Assembly: GCF_900129825.1 (NCBI RefSeq) | Contig: NZ_FQWZ01000002.1 | Location: forward strand, 124,001-188,000 | DNA: 64,000 nt | Direction of reading: 5' to 3' | Origin: Hydrocarboniphaga daqingensis | GTDB lineage: Bacteria > Pseudomonadota > Gammaproteobacteria > Nevskiales > Nevskiaceae | Shown: piece by piece, positions 35,406 through 43,090 of the stretch | Numbering within the stretch: the first letter of the stretch is position 1 | How the letters are laid out: every line of letters begins with the position of its first letter | Program-made: the position numbers and the translations under genes | Notes under the pieces: model-generated | Databases searched by the model: none | Seen by the model: the letters and a program-made list of their open reading frames with translations, nothing else | Told to the model about the DNA's origin: nothing

Positions 35406-37549
35406 GGCGCGTCTCGGTTGATATCGGCGGCACCTTCACCGACTGCTTCGTCGCCTGGGACGAGCACTGCATCGAATCCAAGGCGCTGACGACGCACCAG
35501 AACCTGGCGCTGGGCTTCAACGAAGCCTTGAGCAATGCCTGCAAGACGCTGGAACTGAGCGAGCGCGAGCTGCTGTCGCAAGTCGACTCGGTGCGTTATG
35601 CCACCACGCTGGGCACCAACGCGCTGATCGAGCGCAAAGGACCTCGCTTGGGCTTGCTGACCACGGCCGGCTACAAGTCGTCGGTGCCGCTGTCGCGTGC
35701 CAAGGGCTATGGCGTCGGGCTGCCGCACCAACAGCAGATGGACGTGCCCAACGCACAGCGCCCCGATCCGATCGTACCGATCCCGATGATCATGGAAGTG
35801 CGCGAACGCATCGACTACGCCGGTGATGTCGTCATGCAGCTCGACGAAGACGATCTGCGCGACAAGATTCGCCAGCTGGTCGACAAGGGCGCCGAGGCGA
35901 TCGTCGTCGTCCTAGCGAACTCGGTGGTCAATCCGGTACATGAGTTGCGGATACGCGAAGTGTTTCTCGACGAGTATCCGGGCCACATGCTCGGTGCGAT
36001 TCCAATGCTGTTGTCGCACCAGGTCGCCGGACGCAAAGGCGAGTACGTGCGCGCGATGTCGACGATCATGGACGGCTTCCTGCACCAGGCGATGTATCAC
36101 GGCCTCGGCACGCTGGAATTGAATCTGCGCCACGCCGGCTACACCAAGCCGATGCTGTGCAATCACAACTCCGGCGGCATGGCGCAGCTCAACTCCACGG
36201 ATGCGCTGCAGACGGTGCACAGCGGCCCGGTGTCGGGCATCGCGGCCAGCGAGCATCTGGCGCTGCAAGCGGAGCTGGGCAACATCGTCGCCACCGACAT
36301 GGGCGGCACCAGCTTCGACATCGGCATCGTCGTCGACGGCGGGGTCAAGCATTACGACTTCAATCCCGTAATCGAACGCTGGATGGTCAGCGTGCCGATG
36401 GTGCATCTGGTGACGCTCGGCGCTGGCGGCGGATCAATCTGCCGCTACGACCGCATGTTCCAGACGGTGCAAGTCGGGCCCGAATCCGCAGGCTCCGATC
36501 CGGGTCCGGCTTGCTATGACCGTGGCGGCATGAAGCCGACCGTGACCGACGCCGATCTGGTGCTCGGCTATCTGGACCCCGCCAATTACGCCGGCGGCCA
36601 CATTAAGCTCAATCCGCGCCGCTCGCGTCAGGCCATCGACGATCACCTGGGCGAGGAACTCGATCTGGACACGATCGCCTGCGCCAAGCTGATCCGCGCC
36701 ACCGTCGATGCCAACATGGCCAATGGCATCGCGCGCGAACTGCGTACGCGCGGCTACGAGCCCGAAAACTTCACGACGCTCGCCTACGGTGGCAACGGTC
36801 CCTTGCACGCCTGCGGCATTGCCCGCGCGCTCGGTGTGCGACGGATTCTGGCGCCGCCGTTCGCATCGGTATTCTCGGCCGTCGGCGCCGGCAACATGAG
36901 CCAGCTGCACATCCACGAGATGAGCGCTTGGACGCCGTTGTTCGACGCCAATCAGCGCCGCTTCTTCGATGACTACCCGCGTTTCAATGGCATCGTCGAA
37001 GAACTGGAACGTCGCGGCCGCGAAGACCTGGTACGACAGGGCTTCGAGCCCGCGCAGATCCGGTATCAGCTGGAGCTGGACATGCGCTATGGCAACCAGC
37101 GCGTGGAGACGGCCGTGGTCACCGAACTCAACCGTATCCGCCAGCCTCAGGACGTGCTGATGCTGATCGAGCAGTTCCATCAGCGCTACGGCGAGCGCTT
37201 CGGCAGCGGCAGCCAGACGCCGGAAGCCGGTGTGCGAATCAACACGATCCGTGTGCGCGCCTACGTCGAAAACCCCGGCATCTCGTTCAAGGACATCAAG
37301 CCGTCCGCGATACGACTGGCGCCACCGCCGCCGCGCGGCGAACGCATCTGTCACTTCGTCGGCCATGACGGCCCGCTGACGACGGCGATCTACGACAACG
37401 CCGCGCTGATGCCCGGCACTGCCATCGACGGCCCGGCGATCGTCGTCACGCGAGCGACGACCTACTTGGTCGAGCCCGGCTGGCGCTTCCAGGCGGCAGG
37501 ACAGAACGCGGTCTGGTTCACGATGATCGAGGCAGGAGACAAGGCATGA
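35402..37549 (+). CDS. Ketone carboxylase-type HyuA-like ATPase subunit, second copy
   Basis: The 715-residue protein is a second, distinct hydantoinase A/oxoprolinase-family subunit. It keeps the standard N-terminal loop VDIGGTFTDCFVAW and the inner motifs TDMGGTSFDIGIVVDGG and YGGNGPLHACGIARALGVRRIL. Its mass near 78 kDa compares with the beta subunit of acetone carboxylase and the 75-kDa HyuA-like subunit of acetophenone carboxylase. Having two different HyuA-type chains is the feature that separates the acetophenone-type enzyme from the three-gene acetone carboxylase. ATGA overlaps join it to both neighbours. Confidence 0.9.
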   Translation: MRRVSVDIGGTFTDCFVAWDEHCIESKALTTHQNLALGFNEALSNACKTLELSERELLSQVDSVRYATTLGTNALIERKGPRLGLLTTAGYKSSVPLSRAKGYGVGLPHQQQMDVPNAQRPDPIVPIPMIMEVRERIDYAGDVVMQLDEDDLRDKIRQLVDKGAEAIVVVLANSVVNPVHELRIREVFLDEYPGHMLGAIPMLLSHQVAGRKGEYVRAMSTIMDGFLHQAMYHGLGTLELNLRHAGYTKPMLCNHNSGGMAQLNSTDALQTVHSGPVSGIAASEHLALQAELGNIVATDMGGTSFDIGIVVDGGVKHYDFNPVIERWMVSVPMVHLVTLGAGGGSICRYDRMFQTVQVGPESAGSDPGPACYDRGGMKPTVTDADLVLGYLDPANYAGGHIKLNPRRSRQAIDDHLGEELDLDTIACAKLIRATVDANMANGIARELRTRGYEPENFTTLAYGGNGPLHACGIARALGVRRILAPPFASVFSAVGAGNMSQLHIHEMSAWTPLFDANQRRFFDDYPRFNGIVEELERRGREDLVRQGFEPAQIRYQLELDMRYGNQRVETAVVTELNRIRQPQDVLMLIEQFHQRYGERFGSGSQTPEAGVRINTIRVRAYVENPGISFKDIKPSAIRLAPPPPRGERICHFVGHDGPLTTAIYDNAALMPGTAIDGPAIVVTRATTYLVEPGWRFQAAGQNAVWFTMIEAGDKA

Positions 37550-39807
37550 ACGATATGAGCGTAGCGGCCGAACAGCAGGCACTGCTCGACCAGTTCCTGG
37601 TGCAGAACAAGCTGTTCTTCGCGCCCGACCCCGAGATCATGGAGAACCATCGGATCGAGGCGCGCAGCGCCGTCGAAGAGCAGTTGCTGAGCCAGCCGGT
37701 GGACCCGCACAAAGTCAACGAAGTGCGCGGCTTGATCATCGCGGCGCTCGACGAAAGCAATACGATGATCGAGCAGATGGGCGCCGCGCCCGGCGCCAAG
37801 TGGGGCGACATGACCACGGCGATCTTCACCGCGGCTGGCGATCTGTCGATGATCGCGCCGCATGGCGTGGGCGGCTTTGCAGCGGCGGTGTTCTACCCGA
37901 TCAAGTTCATCAACAAGTACTGGGCGCATGAGCCGACCGTCGGGGTTCGCGACGGCGACGGCTTCATCCACAACGATGCGCGCTACGGCGGCATCCATAA
38001 CACCGACCAGTCAATGATGATGCCGGTGTTCTGGAAGGGCCGGCTGGTCTGCTGGCTGTCGGCGACGATCCACGAAGGCGAGAACGGCAGCTGCGAGCCC
38101 GGCGGCATGCCGGCGGCGGCCGAAAGCAAGTTCGACGAAGGCCTGAAAATGCCACCGTTCCGTATCGTCGAGAACTTCGAGCTGAAGCGCGATCTGGTGA
38201 CGTTCCTGCAGAACTCGGTGCGCGATCCCAAGCTGCAGCTGGAAGACATGAAGGTGCGGCTGCACTCGGTGCTGCGGTTGCGCCAGCGCATCATCAAGGT
38301 GCTGGAAGAGCACGGCGAAGAAGCGCTGATCATCACGCTGCGCAAGCACATCGAAGACGTCGTCGTCGAAGTGCGCCGCCGCATCCGCGAGCTGCCGGAC
38401 GGCACGATGCGGACGATCTCGTTCGCCGATTCGACGCTACGCGAGAACGTGCTGCTGAAGTTGAACATGGCGATCACCGTCAAAGGCGAGCGCATGATCG
38501 TCGACATGCGCGGTACCTCGCCAGAGCTGTTGAACCGGTCGATCAATGCCGCGCAAGCCTCGTTCAAAACGATGCTGTTTACCGGCTACATGCAGAACAT
38601 CTGGCCGGATCTGCCGTTCACGATGGCCGTGTTCACGCCGTTCGAGTTCATCTTCGACAACAACTCGCTGATCAACGGCTCGTTCGAAACGCCGCAGGCG
38701 ATGAGCTTGATCCCGCTGTTCAAGACGATGACGATCGCCTGCATCCCGATGGCGAAGTTCAACTTCAGCCTGCCGCAGCGCTACACCGCGATCGTCGCGC
38801 CGCAGTACGACCAGCCGGCGACGCTGATCTACGGCGGCCTGACCCAGCACGGCGAGTACGTCGGCAACTTCTGCGCCGACATCAACGGCATGGGCCAGGG
38901 CGGGCGCGGCCATCGCGATGGCGAGCATTCGGTTTCGCCCCCGTTTGCCGCGCACTGCGACTTGGGCGAGATCGAGCTGATGGAAGAGGACCTGCCGATG
39001 GTGCGCCTCGGCGCCTTCACGCTGGCACGCGACCGCGTCGGCTTCGGCAAGATGCGTAGCGGTCTGGGCTACGAGCAGATCCACACGTTCCGCCGCTCGG
39101 GTTTGTGGGGCTTCATGACCGGCTGCTCGGGTTCGCTGTTTTCATCGGCGATGCCGCTGTTCGGCGGCTATGCGTCGCCGACGTATCCGCTGTGCAAGAT
39201 CAAGGGCATCAACATCTTCGATGAGCTGAAGAACAACCCGGAGAAGTTCAAGTTCGACGTGATCGAGCTGATGAACACCCAGCCGTTCGAGAACGCGCAG
39301 TACTCGACGCACAACATGGGCATGACGTTTGAGCTGGCGCAACCCGGCGAGTTGTACATGATGTGCCAGGGCGCCGGCGGCGGTTACGGCGACGTGTTGC
39401 AGCGCGAGCCTGCACAGGTGATGCAGGACATCGAGGAAGACCTGATCTCGCCGGATACCGCGCGCGATATCTACAAAGTCGTATTCGACGAACGCAGCCG
39501 CATCGTCGACGTCGACGCCACGCAGCAACTCCGCGACGACGAGCGCCGCGCCCGCATGGCGCGCGGCGTGCCGTTCGACGAGTTCGTCAAGACCTGGACC
39601 ACGCCCGAGCCGCCGGCCAGCCTGCCATTCATGGGCGCTTGGAGCGATCCGTCCACGGTCTACGGCATCCAGGCCGGCACGCGCGTGACGATGCCAGGCT
39701 CGGCCTTGCAGAGTCAGTTCATGCTCAACCCCAAGGATGTGCTGATCGCCACGCTGCAGGCCGAGAACGAGGCGCTGAAGGCGCGTCTCGGCGCCTCGGC
39801 AGGCTGA
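37546..39807 (+). CDS. Ketone carboxylase-type HyuB-like subunit
   Basis: The 753-residue protein belongs to the hydantoinase B/oxoprolinase family: GDMTTAIFTAAGDLSMIAPHG, FIHNDARYGGIHNTDQSMMMPVFWKGRLVCW and the C-terminal MCQGAGGGYGDVLQREPAQVMQDIEEDLIS. In acetone and acetophenone carboxylases this chain (85-87 kDa) carries the carboxylation site. Its last 20 residues form a short predicted coiled coil (LQAENEALKARLG). The CoA ligase gene starts 6 bases downstream. No fifth, 34-kDa subunit gene of the acetophenone system lies between them. Confidence 0.9.
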   Translation: MNDMSVAAEQQALLDQFLVQNKLFFAPDPEIMENHRIEARSAVEEQLLSQPVDPHKVNEVRGLIIAALDESNTMIEQMGAAPGAKWGDMTTAIFTAAGDLSMIAPHGVGGFAAAVFYPIKFINKYWAHEPTVGVRDGDGFIHNDARYGGIHNTDQSMMMPVFWKGRLVCWLSATIHEGENGSCEPGGMPAAAESKFDEGLKMPPFRIVENFELKRDLVTFLQNSVRDPKLQLEDMKVRLHSVLRLRQRIIKVLEEHGEEALIITLRKHIEDVVVEVRRRIRELPDGTMRTISFADSTLRENVLLKLNMAITVKGERMIVDMRGTSPELLNRSINAAQASFKTMLFTGYMQNIWPDLPFTMAVFTPFEFIFDNNSLINGSFETPQAMSLIPLFKTMTIACIPMAKFNFSLPQRYTAIVAPQYDQPATLIYGGLTQHGEYVGNFCADINGMGQGGRGHRDGEHSVSPPFAAHCDLGEIELMEEDLPMVRLGAFTLARDRVGFGKMRSGLGYEQIHTFRRSGLWGFMTGCSGSLFSSAMPLFGGYASPTYPLCKIKGINIFDELKNNPEKFKFDVIELMNTQPFENAQYSTHNMGMTFELAQPGELYMMCQGAGGGYGDVLQREPAQVMQDIEEDLISPDTARDIYKVVFDERSRIVDVDATQQLRDDERRARMARGVPFDEFVKTWTTPEPPASLPFMGAWSDPSTVYGIQAGTRVTMPGSALQSQFMLNPKDVLIATLQAENEALKARLGASAG

Positions 39808-39813
39808 CGCGCG

Positions 39814-41832
39814 ATGAGCGTCGTCGAAGGACAGCGACTGTGGACACCGAGCGGCTCGTTCGCTGCGCGCTCGAACATCAGCGCCTATATGGGCTGGCTA
39901 CGCCGCGAGCGCGGGCTCGACCACACCGACTACGACGCGCTGTGGCGATGGTCGGTCGATGATCTGGAGGGCTTCTGGTCGTCACTGTGGGCGTACTTCG
40001 ATGTGATTGCCGACGGCTCGATGCAGCGTCTGCTGCAGCGGCCGTCGATGGAGCGGGCACGCTGGTTCGAAGGCGTGCGCGTCAACTACGCCGAGCATCT
40101 GCTGCGTTACGAGGCGCGGGCACAGCCCGGCGAGACGGCGATCCATCATCTAACGGAGTCGCAGCCGCTGGCACAGCTCAGCTGGCAGCAGTTGGGCGCA
40201 CAGGTTCGACTCGTGGCGACGCAGTTCCGCGCGCTGGGCCTGCAGCCCGGCGATCGCGTCGTGTCGTATCTGCCGAACGTGCCTGAGACCACGGTGGCCA
40301 TGCTGGCGACGCTGGCGATCGGCGCTGTGTGGTCGGCCGCCGCACCGGAGTTCGGCACGCGCACGGTGATCGAACGCTTCGCGCAGATCGAGCCGACGCT
40401 GATGCTGGCCTGCGACGGGTATCGCTTCGGTGGCAAGGACTACGACCGCCGCGACGAAGTCGCCCAGATCGTGGCCGGCTTGCCGACCTTGCAGCATCTG
40501 GTGTGGTTGCCGACGCTGCAGCACGGCGATGGCGCGCCGCCATGGCGCGGCGCGCGGCACTGGCGCGAACTGCTCGATGGCGATGCCGTACCGCGCGAGG
40601 CGTTCCGCTACGAACGCGTCGACGGCGATCATCCGCTGTGGATCATGTTTTCGTCCGGCACGACCGGGCTGCCGAAAGCGATCGTCCACAACCACACCGG
40701 TCAGCTGATCGAGCACCTGAAGCTGATGAGCTTCCACTTCAATCTGCGGCCCGGCAGTGTAATGTTTTTTTACAGCACGACCGGCTGGACGATGTACAAC
40801 CTGCTGGTCGCCGCATTGCTGACCGGCGCGGCGATCGTGCAGTACGACGGCAGCCCGATGTACCCGAGTGTCGATCGGCTGTGGTCACTGGCCGAGGCCA
40901 CACGCACAACCAACTTCGGCGCCAGCCCGACGTTCGTGCAGATCATGGAAAAAGCCGGCTTGGAGCCGGGGCGGCAGTTCGATCTGTCGGCGCTCGAAGC
41001 GGTGCTGGTGGCCGGCGCACCGTGCACGCCGGAGACGTTCCAATGGTTCTACGACTGCGTGCGCGCCGATCTATGGGTGACCTCGCAGTCTGGCGGCACC
41101 GAAGTGGGCAGTGCCTTCGTCGGTGCCAGCCCGACGTTGCCGGTCTACGCGGGCGAGATTCAAGCGCGCTGCTTGGGCATGGCGATACAAGCCTGGAGCG
41201 ATGACGGTCAGCCGCTGATCGACGCGGTCGGCGAGCTGGTGTGCACGCAGCCGTTTCCGTCGGCACCGCTGCGCTTCTGGAACGACCCCGATGGCCAGCG
41301 TTATCACGACGCTTACTACGCGGTATATCCCGACGTCTGGCGCCATGGCGATTTCATCAAGATCAATGCGCGCGGCGGCTGCTACATCTACGGCCGCAGC
41401 GACTCGACGCTGAACCGCTACGGCGTGCGCATCGGCACGGCCGAAATCTATCGCGCGGTCGAGCAGGTCGAGGCCGTAGCCGACAGCTTGGTGGTCTGCT
41501 GCGAACTCGATGGCGGCGGATTCTTCATGCCGCTGTTCGTGCGACTCAAGCCCGGCCAGGTGCTCGATGGGGCAACCGTCGAGCAGATCAACCAGCGGCT
41601 CAAGCGCGACTGCAGCCCGCGCCACGTGCCCGATCGCATCTATGCGGTCGATCAGGTGCCGTACACGCTGACCGGCAAGAAGATGGAAGTGCCAGTGCGC
41701 AAGATTCTGATGGGATGGCCGCTGGCCCAGGCCGCCAGCCGCGACGCGATGATGAACCCGACGGCGATCGACTACTTCGTCGAGTTTGCCGCTGCTCAAG
41801 CCGACTATCGGCGGCCGACGCGGCCGGTTTGA
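39814..41832 (+). CDS. Acetoacetyl-CoA synthetase-like beta-keto acid:CoA ligase
   Basis: The 672-residue protein is a member of the ANL adenylating family: ATP loop MFSSGTTGLPKAIVHN, VWRHGDFIKINARGGCYIYGRSDSTLNRYGVRIGTAEIYRAVEQVEAV and the C-terminal catalytic lysine region TLTGKKMEVPVRK. Its length and N-terminal extension match acetoacetyl-CoA synthetase. In the acetophenone cluster the equivalent position is held by benzoylacetate-CoA ligase. Here it would activate the beta-keto acid made by the upstream carboxylase for thiolysis. It is the last gene of the cluster and converges on trmL with a 10-base gap. Confidence 0.9.
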   Translation: MSVVEGQRLWTPSGSFAARSNISAYMGWLRRERGLDHTDYDALWRWSVDDLEGFWSSLWAYFDVIADGSMQRLLQRPSMERARWFEGVRVNYAEHLLRYEARAQPGETAIHHLTESQPLAQLSWQQLGAQVRLVATQFRALGLQPGDRVVSYLPNVPETTVAMLATLAIGAVWSAAAPEFGTRTVIERFAQIEPTLMLACDGYRFGGKDYDRRDEVAQIVAGLPTLQHLVWLPTLQHGDGAPPWRGARHWRELLDGDAVPREAFRYERVDGDHPLWIMFSSGTTGLPKAIVHNHTGQLIEHLKLMSFHFNLRPGSVMFFYSTTGWTMYNLLVAALLTGAAIVQYDGSPMYPSVDRLWSLAEATRTTNFGASPTFVQIMEKAGLEPGRQFDLSALEAVLVAGAPCTPETFQWFYDCVRADLWVTSQSGGTEVGSAFVGASPTLPVYAGEIQARCLGMAIQAWSDDGQPLIDAVGELVCTQPFPSAPLRFWNDPDGQRYHDAYYAVYPDVWRHGDFIKINARGGCYIYGRSDSTLNRYGVRIGTAEIYRAVEQVEAVADSLVVCCELDGGGFFMPLFVRLKPGQVLDGATVEQINQRLKRDCSPRHVPDRIYAVDQVPYTLTGKKMEVPVRKILMGWPLAQAASRDAMMNPTAIDYFVEFAAAQADYRRPTRPV

Positions 41833-41842
41833 GCGCGGTGCG

Positions 41843-42304
41843 TCAGCGACCGCCGATGAAGCCGCTCTGGCGCCAGGCTTCGTAGACGACGACGGCCACG
41901 GCATTGGACAGGTTCAAGCTGCGCGAGCCGGCCTGCATCGGCAAGCGCAGGCAGTGTTCGCTGCCGAGTTCGTCCAGCACGTCGGCCGGCAAGCCGCGCG
42001 ATTCGGGGCCGAACAGCAGGATGTCGTCGTCGCGATAGGCCAGCTCGTCGTAGCGGCGCTGCGCGCGCGTGCTCAGCGCCAGCAACCGCGCGCCGGCCGT
42101 CGCGACGCGAAACGCGGCGTAGTCGTCGTGGACGCGGATCGTCGCGATCTCGCGGTAGTCCATGCCGGCGCGGCGCAGCTGAGCATCGTCGATCGAAAAG
42201 CCGAGCGGCTTGATCAAGTGCAGCACCGAACCGGTGTTGGCACACAGCCGCATCACATTGCCGGTATTCGGCGGAATCTCGGGTTGGTAGAGCGCGACTT
42301 GCAT
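41843..42304 (-). CDS. trmL: tRNA (cytidine/uridine-2'-O-)-methyltransferase
   Basis: The 153-residue protein is a SPOUT methyltransferase: it starts MQVALYQPEIPPNTGNVMRLCANTG and ends with the knot region LLFGPESRGLP, LPMQAGSRSLNLSNAVAVVVYEAWRQ. TrmL methylates the ribose of the wobble nucleotide in tRNA-Leu isoacceptors. ATG at 42304 is chosen because it starts exactly at the family N-terminus; it overlaps the stop of the DUF2007 gene as TGATG. Confidence 0.95.
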   Translation of the reverse strand: MQVALYQPEIPPNTGNVMRLCANTGSVLHLIKPLGFSIDDAQLRRAGMDYREIATIRVHDDYAAFRVATAGARLLALSTRAQRRYDELAYRDDDILLFGPESRGLPADVLDELGSEHCLRLPMQAGSRSLNLSNAVAVVVYEAWRQSGFIGGR

Positions 42305-42606
42305 CAGCTCGGGCGGTCGGTTTGGCAGTTCCAGCATTGTTCGAAATGCAGCGGCACGGTTTCGCCGCACACGCAGCGCCAGATCGACGGGTTGTTCGCG
42401 CGGCGCTCGTACTCGGCCAGCAGTGCGCGCGCCTGCGGCTCGTCGGCGGCGTCGAGCAAGTACAGGCGCGGATACTCCATCGGCAGCTCGCCGCGCGCGC
42501 TCCACAAGTGCTCGCCATCGATGCGCACCGCGATGCCGTTGTCACGCAGATAGTCGCGCAGGATCTGCGCTTCGATCGGGTCGGCGGCAAGGTAGAGGGC
42601 GCTCAT
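42304..42606 (-). CDS. DUF2007-type protein with C-terminal zinc ribbon
   Basis: The 100-residue protein has an N-terminal DUF2007 (putative signal-transducing) fold, LYLAADPIEAQILRDYLRDNGIAVRI, and a C-terminal CxC...CxxC pair (WRCVCGETVP, QCWNCQ) that probably binds zinc. The role of DUF2007 proteins is unknown; they have a ferredoxin-like fold related to PII. It is translationally coupled to trmL. Confidence 0.85.
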   Translation of the reverse strand: MSALYLAADPIEAQILRDYLRDNGIAVRIDGEHLWSARGELPMEYPRLYLLDAADEPQARALLAEYERRANNPSIWRCVCGETVPLHFEQCWNCQTDRPS

Positions 42607-42721
42607 CGGGCGTGCAGAATCGGCAGCGCGGGCACGGGCGTCAAGCTGGCGGCTTGCGTTGACAGCCCGAAACGGCGGCGCCTAGTCTGGATCGTCTCTC
42701 CCTGCTGACGATGCCGATCCG

Positions 42722-43069
42722 ATGACCCCTTTTGCCGACCGTCCTACCGCCTTGCTGCGTCCCTTGCTGCTCGCTGCCGGCATGGTGCTGCTGACGTCGA
42801 CCAGCGCCTGGGCGCAGTCCGCAACGCCGGCGACCCCAGTCGTCGAAGAGCCGGCACCCGACGCCTCGCCGGCAGCAGCGGCGATGGCCTTCGACCTGAT
42901 CGTCGTCCGCCCGTTGAGTCTGGTGGCGACCGTGATCGGCTCGGGCCTGTTCCTGCTGCAGCTGCCGCTGGCGCTGATCCAAGCCGAGCCGCCGACTGCG
43001 GCGGCCGAGAAGCTGGTCGTCGAGCCGGCGCGCTACACGTTCGACCGGCCGCTGGGCGTCATGGACTAG
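42722..43069 (+). CDS. Small exported membrane protein of unknown function
   Basis: I cannot assign a function. The 115-residue protein has a signal-like hydrophobic N-terminus (about residues 10-32, ending AWAQS), an Ala/Pro-rich linker, and a central hydrophobic segment (about 57-85) beginning AFDLIVVRPLSLVATVIGSGLFLLQLP. The C-terminus ARYTFDRPLG is typical of short proteobacterial proteins sometimes labelled as transporters without evidence. It stands alone between divergent and convergent neighbours. GC content and codon use match its surroundings, so it is probably a real gene. Confidence 0.7.
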   Translation: MTPFADRPTALLRPLLLAAGMVLLTSTSAWAQSATPATPVVEEPAPDASPAAAAMAFDLIVVRPLSLVATVIGSGLFLLQLPLALIQAEPPTAAAEKLVVEPARYTFDRPLGVMD

Positions 43070-43090
43070 ACGCGGCGCCACGCTGCGCCA

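Noticed and set aside
33016-39807. Hydantoinase/5-oxoprolinase genes
   Set aside because: The zinc-ribbon subunit between the two HyuA-like genes and the adjacent keto-acid CoA ligase fit a ketone carboxylase; hydantoinases lack that subunit.
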